From: an uncultured Lentisphaerota bacterium
GTDB taxonomy: Bacteria; Verrucomicrobiota; Kiritimatiellia; CAIQIC01; JAGNIJ01
Length of the DNA stretch: 40,284 nucleotides
NCBI GenBank assembly: GCA_937870865.1
Contig: CALMZY010000133.1
Coordinates: 1 to 40,284 of the forward strand
Direction: 5' to 3'
In this document: piece by piece, positions 30,085 through 40,284 of the stretch
Layout: each line of letters begins with the position of its first letter
Position numbering within the stretch: position 1 is the stretch's first letter
Notes under the pieces: model-generated
Databases searched by the model: none
What the model was told of the DNA's origin: nothing
Seen by the model: only the letters and a program-made list of their open reading frames with translations
Position numbers and translations under genes: made by a program

Positions 30085-30945
30085 TCACATCGCCTCGGCG
30101 CCCGAGACGATCTCCGAAATCTCCTTGGTGATGGCGGCCTGCCGGGCCCGATTCCTCAACAGCGTCAGACGCTCGATCATATCGTCCGCATTGTTCGTTG
30201 CGTTGTCCATCGCGGTCATCCGCGCGCCCTGTTCGCCGGCGGCGTTTTCGAGCAGGGCGTGAAACACCTGGAAGTCCAGCATCTTGGGAAGAAGCAGGGC
30301 CAGCAGTCTCTTCTTCCCGGGCTCGTAGAGATACGGGATCTCGTGGCCGGCATCGCCGGCCGTCCTCGGCTCGAACGGAAGAAACGGCTCAACGACCGGT
30401 TTCTGCACCAGCGGGCTTTGATACTGGTTGTAGGCGAGGTAGATGTCGTCATAACGGCCGGCGAGGAACGGCTCCTTCAGTTCCGCGCTGATCCGGCGCG
30501 CATCGGCGTAGGAGGGTTTGTTCGTGACGCCTTCGTAGTTGCGGCGGACTTTCACGCGGTTCTTCAGCGCGTTGTAGCCGCGGCGGCCGCAGAAGCTCAC
30601 GTCCACGCGCTCGAACCGGTTGCCCTGCTCCTGGATCCACGAAACCACGCGCTTGCAGATCTGGTTGTTGAACGAACCGCACAACCCGCGGTCGGAGGTG
30701 AACACCAGCACGAGCGCGCGCTTCGATGCGGCGCGGACCTCCAGGAACGGGTCGCGGAGATCCTCGCCCGCGGACAGGAATCGCGACATGAGTTCCGAGA
30801 GCCGCGCGGAGTAGAGCCGGGCGCCCTCCTGGGCCTGCTGGGCGTGGCGCAGGCGCGTCGCCGCCACCATTTTCATGGTCTTGGTGATTTTGCGCGTGTT
30901 CTTAAGGCTCTTGATCCTGTGCGTGTATTCCTTGAGCGCCTGCAT
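30085..30945 (-). CDS. atpG: F-type ATP synthase gamma subunit
   Basis: RIKSLKNTRKITKTMKMVAATRLRHAQ...SDRGLCGSFNNQI...MTAMDNATNNADDMIERLTLLRNRARQAAITKEISEIVSGAEAM. Confidence 0.97.
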   Translation of the reverse strand: MQALKEYTHRIKSLKNTRKITKTMKMVAATRLRHAQQAQEGARLYSARLSELMSRFLSAGEDLRDPFLEVRAASKRALVLVFTSDRGLCGSFNNQICKRVVSWIQEQGNRFERVDVSFCGRRGYNALKNRVKVRRNYEGVTNKPSYADARRISAELKEPFLAGRYDDIYLAYNQYQSPLVQKPVVEPFLPFEPRTAGDAGHEIPYLYEPGKKRLLALLLPKMLDFQVFHALLENAAGEQGARMTAMDNATNNADDMIERLTLLRNRARQAAITKEISEIVSGAEAM

Positions 30946-30966
30946 AGCTTCTCTTCCGAGCCTGCG

Positions 30967-32490
<1,524 letters not shown>

Positions 32491-32496
32491 GGGACC

Positions 32497-33036
32497 TCAC
32501 GCGGTGATGAGCTTCTGTTTGAAAGTGTCAAGCTGGTGTGCCGTGCTCGAGTTGTAAATGACGTCGCCGATCCGGACCGTGAACCCGCCGAGAAGGGCGG
32601 GGTCGGTTGCCGCCTCCGCCGAAATGCGCTTCTGCAGCTTCGTTTCCAGGTTCTTCCGAAGCGCGTCGATCTGCTCCGCGGAGAGCGGTCGCGCGGCGGT
32701 GATCTTCGCCTTTACGATGCCGCGCTCCTGGTCACGGAGCTCGCCGAAAAAGTCCGCCATCGGCTCGAGCATCCGCATCTGGTGCCTTTCCTCCAGGAAC
32801 ATCAGGAACCGGTACGTCAGCGCGTCCAGCCGCTTCTCGAACAGCGTCTTGAGCAGGTCGATCCGCTGGTCCGGGGGAATCATGTAGTCCGTCAGGAACG
32901 CGGACAGCTCGGGCAGCCGGCGCGCGAGATCGCGCAGCCCGGCGAGGTCGGCCTGCACGTCGTCCACGCGGCCCGCCTCCCGGGCCATCGTGTGGAGGAC
33001 CTTCGCGTACCGGCGGCTTGTGCGTGTGTGAAGCAT
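32497..33036 (-). CDS. atpH: F-type ATP synthase delta subunit
   Basis: TSRRYAKVLHTMAREAGRVDDV...LGGFTVRIGDVIYNSSTAHQLDTFKQKL; start MLHTRTSRRYAKVL at 33036. Confidence 0.92.
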   Translation of the reverse strand: MLHTRTSRRYAKVLHTMAREAGRVDDVQADLAGLRDLARRLPELSAFLTDYMIPPDQRIDLLKTLFEKRLDALTYRFLMFLEERHQMRMLEPMADFFGELRDQERGIVKAKITAARPLSAEQIDALRKNLETKLQKRISAEAATDPALLGGFTVRIGDVIYNSSTAHQLDTFKQKLITA

Positions 33037-33041
33037 GTGCG

Positions 33042-33578
33042 TCAGAGCTGGCCGATCAACTTGTCGACCAGGGAACGGTTCTTCTCGTCGTCGAGATTCG
33101 AGCCGATCAGCTTGCCTGCGATCGCGATGGAGAGCTCGGCGCTCTCCCTGCGGAGCGCGGCGACGGCGTTGTCGCGCGCCTTGCCGATGTCGCGCTCGGC
33201 GTTCTCGACGAGGATCTGCGCCTCGCGGCGCGATTTCTCCTCGATCACGCGGCCAGCCTCCTCGGCGGCGCGGCGGGCCGCGGCGAGGATCTCCTTGGCC
33301 TGTTTTTCCGCGTCGGCGACGGCCTGCCGGCGTTTCTCCTCCATGTCCTGGAGCTGGAGGCGGATCTTCTCGGCGTTTTCCTGCGCCGTGCGGATCGTCT
33401 GCTCGCGGCGTTCGAGCGTCGCGAGGATCGGCCTCCAGGCCACCTTGTAGAGGATGAGGGTGACGAGGATGAAGGTCACCCACGTCAGGCCCATCATCAT
33501 GGGCGAGATGGCCATGACGTCGGCCTCGCCGTTGTGCGAAGGCACTTCGACCGTTGCGTGTGTTGCCTGGTCCTGCAT
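33042..33578 (-). CDS. atpF: F-type ATP synthase b subunit
   Basis: Single TM then long charged helix (LERREQTIRTAQENAEKIRLQLQDMEEKRRQAVADAEKQAKEIL); position between atpH and atpE. Confidence 0.93.
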   Translation of the reverse strand: MQDQATHATVEVPSHNGEADVMAISPMMMGLTWVTFILVTLILYKVAWRPILATLERREQTIRTAQENAEKIRLQLQDMEEKRRQAVADAEKQAKEILAAARRAAEEAGRVIEEKSRREAQILVENAERDIGKARDNAVAALRRESAELSIAIAGKLIGSNLDDEKNRSLVDKLIGQL

Positions 33579-33602
33579 ACGTCGGTTCCGGGGAACCCGC
33601 GG

Positions 33603-33818
33603 TTACTTGGCCAGGAAGCAGATCACCGCGCCGAACAGCGCGATGCCTTCGATCAGCGCCGCCGCGATCAGCATGTTGATCTGGATCTTGGGCGTCGCCT
33701 CGGGCTGGCGGGCGATGCCTTCCATGGCGGAAGCCGCCAGCCGGCCGATGCCGATGCCCGCGCCGATCGTCACGAGTCCCGCGCCGAGCGCGGCCAATCC
33801 TGCTGTAATGCTGCCCAT
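33603..33818 (-). CDS. atpE: F-type ATP synthase c subunit
   Basis: MGSITAGLAALGAGLVTIGAGIGIGRLAASAMEGIARQPEATPKIQINMLIAAALIEGIALFGAVICFLAK, 71 aa. Confidence 0.96.
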   Translation of the reverse strand: MGSITAGLAALGAGLVTIGAGIGIGRLAASAMEGIARQPEATPKIQINMLIAAALIEGIALFGAVICFLAK

Positions 33819-33834
33819 ACGTATTCCTTTCTGA

Positions 33835-34596
33835 TTAGTGCTCCGGGTGAACCATCTGACCGATGAACATCGCTGAAAGCAACGTGAAGATATAGGCCTG
33901 CAGAAAAGCGATAAACAACTCCAAAAAGTAGACACCCATGGCGAGGGCCATGGCCGGCAGGGCGGCCCAGCCGAAGATCACGACGAGGCCCAGCAGCGCG
34001 AAGATGACGATGTGGCCCGCCAGCATGTTCGCGAAGAGACGGATGGTCAGCGCGAAGGCCTTGATGAACATCCCGATGAACTCGATCGGCGTCAGCAGGA
34101 AGAGCAGGGGCCACGGGACGCCGTGCGGCACGAACGCCTTCACGAACCCGATGAATCCGTTCTTGTAGATCGAGCCGAAGATCATGAAGCCGAGCGTGAT
34201 CAGCGCCAGCGCGGCGGTGACGTTCACGTTGCCGGTCGCGGCGCGGAAAATCGGGATCAGGCCCATCAGGTTGAGGCCGAGGATAAAGAAGAAGAAGCTG
34301 CAAAACAGCGGCGTCATTTTCCGGCCATCCTTGTCGCCGAGGCAGGCGATCGAGATCTGGTCGCGGACGAAGAGGACGAACACCTCGAGGAGATTGGTCA
34401 ACCCGTGCGGCACGACGTCCTTCTTGCGGTACAGGACGCCGAACAGCAGGAGCAGGATGGACGCGCAGAGGATGAGCATCACGCCATGGACGCTGAGGAA
34501 ATCGGGCAGGTGGACCTTGATGAAGGGCAGGACCCACTCGTGGGAGTCCTGCACCTCCTCCATGATGTACTGATTGACTGCCGCGGTTTTGTCCAT
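33835..34596 (-). CDS. atpB: F-type ATP synthase a subunit
   Basis: FIKAFALTIRLFANMLAGHIVIFALLGLVVIFG; start MDKTAAVN at 34596 or GTG at 34602. Confidence 0.96.
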   Translation of the reverse strand: MDKTAAVNQYIMEEVQDSHEWVLPFIKVHLPDFLSVHGVMLILCASILLLLFGVLYRKKDVVPHGLTNLLEVFVLFVRDQISIACLGDKDGRKMTPLFCSFFFFILGLNLMGLIPIFRAATGNVNVTAALALITLGFMIFGSIYKNGFIGFVKAFVPHGVPWPLLFLLTPIEFIGMFIKAFALTIRLFANMLAGHIVIFALLGLVVIFGWAALPAMALAMGVYFLELFIAFLQAYIFTLLSAMFIGQMVHPEH

Positions 34597-34610
34597 GGTC
34601 ACATATCGTA

Positions 34611-34676
34611 CTCGTCCTTCTCCTCGATTCGATCTCGTCCTCGAAGAACGAGGACGAGAACGAGGACGACGACGAG
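34611..34676. repeat. Hexamer-period inverted repeat (CGAGGA)n between atpZ/I-like and atpB
   Basis: Perfect inner stem CTCGTCCTCG-AAGAA-CGAGGACGAG (34634-34658), extended by degenerate CGAGRA hexamers on both sides. Confidence 0.88.
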
Positions 34677-34685
34677 TTCCTGTTT

Positions 34686-34946
34686 CTATGCCGCAGGTCT
34701 TCCTTCCTCGTCCTTCCGCCCGGCCTTTTTACTCAATTGGCGGACCACCTTCCAGACCTCGTACGCCCCGTAAAACAGCCCCAGGAAAATACCGCAGAGC
34801 GTCCATGCCTTGCCGCCGCCGCGCTTCTGGTCCAGCCAGTAGCCGGCCAGGGTAAACACGACCACCCCCACGGCCATGTTCAGGCCGAGCGAAATCGCCG
34901 TCCCATAGAACGAATACAACTCCTTTTTCCTCGCGTCGTCCTGCAA
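34686..34946 (-). CDS. AtpZ/AtpI-like F0F1 assembly-associated protein
   Basis: Two TM segments; GVVVFTLAGYWLDQKRGGGKAWTLCGIFLGLFYGAYEVWKVV; first gene of the atp operon. Confidence 0.85.
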   Translation of the reverse strand: MQDDARKKELYSFYGTAISLGLNMAVGVVVFTLAGYWLDQKRGGGKAWTLCGIFLGLFYGAYEVWKVVRQLSKKAGRKDEEGRPAA

Positions 34947-35038
34947 AAAAGCCCCGCGGTAGAATCTTGTTTGGAAGAATACGGCAAAGTAGTATGGGTC
35001 TCAAGGGCGATTAATCCACCCGGTGGAACGAGGCTTTT

Positions 35039-35734
35039 ATGGATCATATGGCGTTGTTGAAGAAGTACATCCGCGAGAAGGAAGACGCGGATATCATCAA
35101 TCGCGGCTATCCCTTTGTCACCATTTCCCGCCAGGCGGGGGCGGGGGGTCATGCGCTGGCGCGCGACATCCTCTGGGAGATGGACAACCACGCGCAGAAC
35201 AACGAGCTGTTCCAGGGGTGGGACCTGTTCGATCAAACCGTCTGCGCCCTCGTCATGCAGGATCCCGAGGTCAGCGCCTCGTTCGATGCCCTGGTCACGG
35301 AGGAGTACCGGTCGGAGACCTCGCAGTTTCTCTACGACATGATGACCGGCCGGAGCCAGCAGTATGCGACGTACAAGCGTATTTTCGAGATCGTCCGCAT
35401 CCTGGCCACCCTGGGCAAGGCCATTATCATCGGCCGCGCCGGCGTCTGCGTGACGCACAAGATGCCGCACGGCATCCACATCCGTCTCATCGCGTCCGAG
35501 GAAAGCCGGATCAAGACGCTGATGAAGGAGCAGAACCTCGGCTATGACGAGGCCCGGAAATTCATGCAGAAGAGCGACAGGGAAAGAGAGCGCCTCATCA
35601 AGGATTTCTTCAACAAGGACATCAACGATCCGCTTCTGTTCGACGTCACCTTCAACATGGATACGCAGTCGACTGCGGACCTGGCGGCGATCATCGTCCA
35701 GATGATCAAGCTGAAGGCGAAGAAGACGCACTGA
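35039..35734 (+). CDS. Cytidylate kinase-like family protein
   Basis: PFVTISRQAGAGGHALARDILWEM P-loop-like; ATLGKAIIIGRAGVCVTH; matches the Cytidylate_kin2 pattern. Confidence 0.85.
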   Translation: MDHMALLKKYIREKEDADIINRGYPFVTISRQAGAGGHALARDILWEMDNHAQNNELFQGWDLFDQTVCALVMQDPEVSASFDALVTEEYRSETSQFLYDMMTGRSQQYATYKRIFEIVRILATLGKAIIIGRAGVCVTHKMPHGIHIRLIASEESRIKTLMKEQNLGYDEARKFMQKSDRERERLIKDFFNKDINDPLLFDVTFNMDTQSTADLAAIIVQMIKLKAKKTH

Positions 35735-35744
35735 CGCCGTTTCG

Positions 35745-36953
35745 TCAACATCTCCACCGGTGGACGCGCACGCCCGACCCGGCGCGAAAGGCTTTCTTCT
35801 CGTCCGGCAGCTCGATGAAGCCGTCGCTCCGGCCGGGGGAAACGACGTCGCCGGGGCCGAAGTAGGGCGTGCGCCGTGCGGTCAGCGTGCCGTCGGGGCG
35901 CGAAGAGAGCTGGACCGGGAAGTAGTGCGTGACGAACTCCTCCGTCAGGATGTCCTGTTCCAGCTCGGCGAATTCGTCCGGCCATGGCGCGGCCCCCATG
36001 GATTTGCGGAGGAACGGCAGGACAAAGCGGTGCATGCAGACGAGGGCGGAGACCGGGTCTCCCGGCAGGGCGAAGACCGGTTTCCTGTCCCGGGTGATTC
36101 CGAACCAGAACGCCTTGCCGGGGCGCTGGTTGACCTTGTCGAAAACCATCTTCACGTCCAGCGATTTGAGCACGCCCGGCACAAAATCGAATTCGCCCGC
36201 GGAAATGCCGCCGTTGACGACGATCAGGTCGAAATCCTTCAGGATGCCCTTGAGCACGCGTTCGAGCTGCCGCGGCTCGTTCCTCGTGTGGAACATCGAC
36301 ACGTTCGCGCAGCCCGTGTTGCCCAGCGCCGCGTTGATCCCGTAGTTGTTCGAGAGCCGCAGTTGGTGCGGCTGAATCTCCATCCCCAGGTCCAGCAACT
36401 CGTTGCCGCACGCCAGCGCGGCGACGGAGGGCGTGCAGCTGACCTCGACACTGGAGAGGCCGATCGACGCGATGACTTCCACCTGGGGGGAGAGGAGAAC
36501 GTTGCCTTTCGCCAGGAGCAGGGCGCCTTTCCGGCTGTCCGTCCCCTGCGGATGAACGTGCTGGCCCTTCTGGGCAACGGCGTTTTCCGAAACGACCGAT
36601 TCGCTGCCGTTGGTCCGAAGCTCGTTGTAGGGGATGACGCAGTCGCACCCCGCGGGGAGAACCGCGCCCGCCATGACCTCGATGCAGCCGGCATTCCGAT
36701 CCTGCAGTTCGCTCCTCGGTTCGCCGGCCTGCGCGGTTCCCTCGATCCTGAACCGGCGGTGGCCCTGTTGCCACGCCGGAAAGGCGATGGCGATTCCGTC
36801 GATGGTCACTCGGTCATACGGCGGCAGGTCGCGGTCCGCGAAAATATCCTCGCCCAGCACCTTCCCGTGCGCGCTGGACAGGGGGCACAGGGCGGTATCG
36901 AGTTCCAGCGAATTGTAGAGGATGGTTTTTTCCGCGTCCTCAACGGTGATCAT
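35745..36953 (-). CDS. moeA: Molybdopterin molybdenumtransferase-like protein
   Basis: DRDLPPYDRVTIDG; VVNGGISAGEFDFVPGVL; PVFALPGDPVSALVCMHRFVLPFL. Confidence 0.88.
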   Translation of the reverse strand: MITVEDAEKTILYNSLELDTALCPLSSAHGKVLGEDIFADRDLPPYDRVTIDGIAIAFPAWQQGHRRFRIEGTAQAGEPRSELQDRNAGCIEVMAGAVLPAGCDCVIPYNELRTNGSESVVSENAVAQKGQHVHPQGTDSRKGALLLAKGNVLLSPQVEVIASIGLSSVEVSCTPSVAALACGNELLDLGMEIQPHQLRLSNNYGINAALGNTGCANVSMFHTRNEPRQLERVLKGILKDFDLIVVNGGISAGEFDFVPGVLKSLDVKMVFDKVNQRPGKAFWFGITRDRKPVFALPGDPVSALVCMHRFVLPFLRKSMGAAPWPDEFAELEQDILTEEFVTHYFPVQLSSRPDGTLTARRTPYFGPGDVVSPGRSDGFIELPDEKKAFRAGSGVRVHRWRC

Positions 36954-37086
36954 GATTTCCCTCCCATCTCATGTGCCTTGCGACGCAAGGACTGGAGCCG
37001 AATCATGCATCCGCGGCAACGCCGACCTGCGGTTCCCCACGACATCCGCCCGGACGTCGCGATCCGGGCGACGGGGCCGGCAGGTC

Positions 37087-37482
37087 CTAATCGAAGTAAA
37101 TGAACGCGTCGAACCGGTTGGAGTCGTTGGGATCGACGCTCAACTCCAGGATCGTCCTCTCGCCTTCGAGGATGTCCACATCGCCCCGGAACACGCGATA
37201 GGTGTGATCCTGGTCGACGACCACGCGGCGAACATCCGGATCGAGATCGTACCATTCGTTGTCGTCGTCATCCACGCCCCGTTGTTCAACCCCGTCGATG
37301 TACACATTGCAGTCATTCGGAGTCCGGTTCACGACGTACAGCGTGCCTTTTCCGGCGGGCGGTTCATGGTCGAAATCGTCATCGTTGATGTCGCAGCCCA
37401 GGAAGGGGAGGGAAAGCGACACGGTGATGGCGGCGAGCAGGAAGGTTCTTCCAAGGCACAACTCGTTTTGTCGTTTGGGCAT
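37087..37482 (-). CDS. Hypothetical small lipoprotein
   Basis: MPKRQNELCLGRTFLLAAITVSLSLPFLGCDINDDD has a lipobox-like LPFLGC followed by an acidic linker. Confidence 0.7.
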   Translation of the reverse strand: MPKRQNELCLGRTFLLAAITVSLSLPFLGCDINDDDFDHEPPAGKGTLYVVNRTPNDCNVYIDGVEQRGVDDDDNEWYDLDPDVRRVVVDQDHTYRVFRGDVDILEGERTILELSVDPNDSNRFDAFIYFD

Positions 37483-37542
37483 GCTGCACCTCTTGAGTGT
37501 TGTTTGAAGGATAACGTGGACAAAGGCGCTGAACAAGACGAT

Positions 37543-38013
37543 TCAGGAAACTTCTGCGGCGGGCGCGCGCGCGGCAGACTCCCCGCCGGGACCTGCGCTT
37601 TTCCCGTTCACATCGCTCAGCATCTTCTCGCATTCCGGGCAGGCGTTGCGTTCGAGGGAGATGGGGTAGTGCTTCATGAAGTATTCGTCCACGTGCTCCC
37701 ACTTCCCGTCGGCGGTCTTGACGCGGTGGCAGTAAAGACATCCCCGGAGAAGGTTCCGGAGCATGGCGCGCTGCTGTTCGTAGGTACAGCCGATGGCGAT
37801 CACGGCGGCGCCGATAACGGCGGCGGAGACCAGGCAGACGCGATGGAGATTGAACGCCGTGGCCTCGGCCCCGAACGCCCTGTGCGGAATGTCCAGGATT
37901 TCAAGCACCCACACGAAGCTGAGGAGAAACAGGAACGCCATGTACTGCCAGAACGCGATACGCGCAAACGCGTCGCGGCGCAAGAGCCCGGTCGTCCGTT
38001 GTGTTGTCTGCAT
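37543..38013 (-). CDS. Small membrane protein with C-terminal CxxC...CPxC zinc-ribbon-like domain
   Basis: Two TM helices, then CLYCHRVKTADGKWEHVDEYFMKHYPISLERNACPECEKML. Confidence 0.75.
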   Translation of the reverse strand: MQTTQRTTGLLRRDAFARIAFWQYMAFLFLLSFVWVLEILDIPHRAFGAEATAFNLHRVCLVSAAVIGAAVIAIGCTYEQQRAMLRNLLRGCLYCHRVKTADGKWEHVDEYFMKHYPISLERNACPECEKMLSDVNGKSAGPGGESAARAPAAEVS

Positions 38014-38213
38014 GTCGCGCCCTTCCTGTTCGTCGGGTCGTTCCGCCGGGTCAGCCGTGAAATGAACACCGGGCCCGCCCCGTTGTCTGATCCATGGGTT
38101 CGGATTCCTCCCAGTGAGGGATATAACCAAATGACCGCAATCTGTTTAGAACCCCGTCTCCGCTTGTGCGGCTGGCTGTCCCGGGTTATTGTTTGTCGAA
38201 GAAAGGTTTCGTG

Positions 38214-39503
38214 ATGAGCAAATCAACTGTAGCGATCTTGAGAACGCGGCCCGCGACCGTGCTGTCGGATTACCACCGGCTGATGAACCTGGCGGGTTAC
38301 CAGCAGGCCCTGCCGAAAGACCGCGAAACCGGCCTGAAAATCAACATCAGCTGGCATTTCTTCTATCCCGCGAGTTCCACCACGCCGTGGCAGTTGGATG
38401 GCGTGATCCGCGCCCTCAAGAAGGACGGTTATGATCCCGGCAAGATCCACGGCTGCCACAACCGGACCGTCGTGATCGACGCGCATCTCGGCGAGCGCGA
38501 GAACAAGCAGTTGCCGGTCATCCAGGCCCACGGCCTGAAGAATGTTCATCTCTACGAGGGCGATGAATGGATCAACGTGCGGGACGCCGTGGGCGATCTG
38601 GCCGACAAGTTCCTGTGCCTGAACCAGGTCTATCCCCAGGGCTTCATGATCCCGAAGCGGTTCATCGGCGAGAACATCATCCACCTGCCCACCGTCAAGA
38701 CGCACGTGTTCACCACGACGACCGGCGCGATGAAGAACGCGTTCGGCGGATTGCTGAACGAGAAGCGGCACTGGACCCATCCCGTGATCCACGAGACGCT
38801 CGTGGACCTGCTCATGATCCAGAAGAAAATCCACAGCGGCGTGTTCGCCGTGATGGACGGCACGTTCGCCGGCGACGGTCCCGGACCGCGCTGCATGATC
38901 CCCCACGTCAAGAACGTGATCCTCGCGTCGTCCGACCAGGTCGCGATCGACGCTGTGGCGGCGAGGCTGATGGGGTTTGATCCTCTGAAGGACATCAAGT
39001 TCATCCGGCTCGCGCACGACCTCGGCCTCGGCTGCGGCGATCCGCGGGAGATCGAGATCGTGGGCGATGCCGACGCCGTGAACGAGCCGTGGCATTTCAA
39101 CGGTCCGTTCAAGAAGATGACGTTCGCGAGCCGCATGCAGCATAAGATCTACTGGGGCCCGCTGAAGAAGCCCATCGAGTGGTCGCTGAAAACCATCCTC
39201 GCGCCGTGGGCCTACATGGCGAGCGTGCTGTACCACGACACCTTCTGGTATCCCACGCACCAGAAGATCATTCATGACATCCTTCACAGCGACTGGGGGC
39301 GCCTGTTCCAGAATTGGGAGAAGCTCGCCCTGCCGCCGGACGACCTGACAACGCCGGGCTGGGAGAACGTCGGCAACGAGCCGGCGGAACTGAGGAAGGA
39401 GAGTATGAAGTTCTTCCTGGAATCCTTCCGCATTCTCGGCCTGTGCGTCAAGGAAGCGCCCGAATTCGCCGCGAAGAAGAGGATGAAGGCGGGCGCGCGG
39501 TAG
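38214..39503 (+). CDS. DUF362 domain-containing protein
   Basis: IIHLPTVKTHVFTTTTGAMKNAFGGLLNEKRHWTH...AVMDGTFAGDGPGPRCMIPHVKNVILASSDQVAIDAVAARLMGFDP. Confidence 0.88.
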   Translation: MSKSTVAILRTRPATVLSDYHRLMNLAGYQQALPKDRETGLKINISWHFFYPASSTTPWQLDGVIRALKKDGYDPGKIHGCHNRTVVIDAHLGERENKQLPVIQAHGLKNVHLYEGDEWINVRDAVGDLADKFLCLNQVYPQGFMIPKRFIGENIIHLPTVKTHVFTTTTGAMKNAFGGLLNEKRHWTHPVIHETLVDLLMIQKKIHSGVFAVMDGTFAGDGPGPRCMIPHVKNVILASSDQVAIDAVAARLMGFDPLKDIKFIRLAHDLGLGCGDPREIEIVGDADAVNEPWHFNGPFKKMTFASRMQHKIYWGPLKKPIEWSLKTILAPWAYMASVLYHDTFWYPTHQKIIHDILHSDWGRLFQNWEKLALPPDDLTTPGWENVGNEPAELRKESMKFFLESFRILGLCVKEAPEFAAKKRMKAGAR

Positions 39504-39527
39504 GGGGGGGCCGCCGGATCGACGGTC

Positions 39528-40284
39528 ATGTCGCTTTCAGGCAACACGCAGTCGCGCTGGGCTCTGGCCCTGCTTCTCGCCCTGCTGGCGGGCGGCTGCG
39601 GGTTTCGATCCCGGCCCAACGTTCTGCTCATCACCCTCGACACGACACGAACCGACCGCCTGGGCTGTTACGGCAGCGCGCGAGCGCTGACGCCCGCGCT
39701 CGACGATCTCGCCGGGGCCGGGGTCGTGTTCGAGGAAGCCTACGCGACGGTTCCGCTCACGCTGCCGTCGCATGCGACGATCCTCACCGGCCGCTATCCC
39801 CCGGAACACGGGCTTCGCATCAACGGGGAAGGGGTGCTTCCCGCCGATGTGCCGACCCTCGCGGAACTCCTGGCCCGGCGCGGATACCGCACCGGCGCGT
39901 TCGTGAGCGCGTTCGTGCTGAACCGCAAGTTCGGCCTCGATCGCGGGTTCGAAATCTACGACGACGAGCTGGCCGGCGGGGCGTACGTGGAGACCGAGCT
40001 GTACCGCTCGCGGCCCGGCGCCGCGGCGGTGGATGCGGCGATCGAGTGGCTGACCGGGAACCGCCGCGGCCGGTTCTTCTGCTGGGTTCATCTGTTCGAC
40101 CCGCACGTGCCGTACGACCCGCACGCGGAGCTGTGGGGGACGAGATTCGCGGATCAGCCGTATGACGCGGAGATCGCCTATGTCGATCTGCAGGTTGACC
40201 GGCTCATGCAGTTCCTGCGCGAAACCGGCCGCGATCGAAACACGCTGATCGTGATCGCCGGCGACCACGGCGAGGGGCTGGGCG
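39528..40284 (+). CDS. Sulfatase/alkaline phosphatase superfamily hydrolase, lipoprotein-like N-terminus (3' truncated by window edge)
   Basis: PNVLLITLDTTRTDRLGCYGS...YATVPLTLPSHATILTGRYPPEHG...VIAGDHGEGLG; ALLAGGCG lipobox-like. Confidence 0.9.
   Translation, partial: MSLSGNTQSRWALALLLALLAGGCGFRSRPNVLLITLDTTRTDRLGCYGSARALTPALDDLAGAGVVFEEAYATVPLTLPSHATILTGRYPPEHGLRINGEGVLPADVPTLAELLARRGYRTGAFVSAFVLNRKFGLDRGFEIYDDELAGGAYVETELYRSRPGAAAVDAAIEWLTGNRRGRFFCWVHLFDPHVPYDPHAELWGTRFADQPYDAEIAYVDLQVDRLMQFLRETGRDRNTLIVIAGDHGEGLG

Noticed and set aside
33603-33818. Possible Na+-type ATP synthase c subunit
   Set aside because: Carboxylate context is IEGIALF rather than the V-E-S/T Na+ ligand pattern, and the first helix lacks the Gln ligand; a proton-type c subunit is more likely.

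Overview
The window is about 40 kb of GC-rich bacterial chromosome, densely coding. Gene style and repeat content suggest a PVC-type (Verrucomicrobiota/Kiritimatiellota-like) organism; this is inference only. I see no rRNA, tRNA, CRISPR array or transposase. Main loci: a partial YraN gene and lytic transglycosylase; a TIGR00725/LOG-like gene and asnS; a multi-PAS sensor kinase with a NarL-type response regulator; a four-OB-fold protein; a NYN-domain protein; a LacI-family regulator; secreted and CsgG/PEGA-like proteins; a DUF456 / GDDTY-repeat / HEAT-repeat cluster; mscL, a DUF481 gene and thrC; a TetR-controlled efflux operon resembling ybhGFSR but with two separate ATPases and an embedded TolC; a complete F-type ATP synthase operon ending in a PsiE-like gene; a cytidylate-kinase-like gene; moeA; a DUF362 protein; and a partial sulfatase-superfamily gene. 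The most interesting unexplained signal is a set of short-period (6-8 bp), sequence-unrelated tandem or inverted repeats at gene boundaries. At least one lies in frame, so that its purine-rich arm encodes a basic n-region and its pyrimidine-rich arm encodes a hydrophobic h-region, giving a signal-peptide-like N-terminus.
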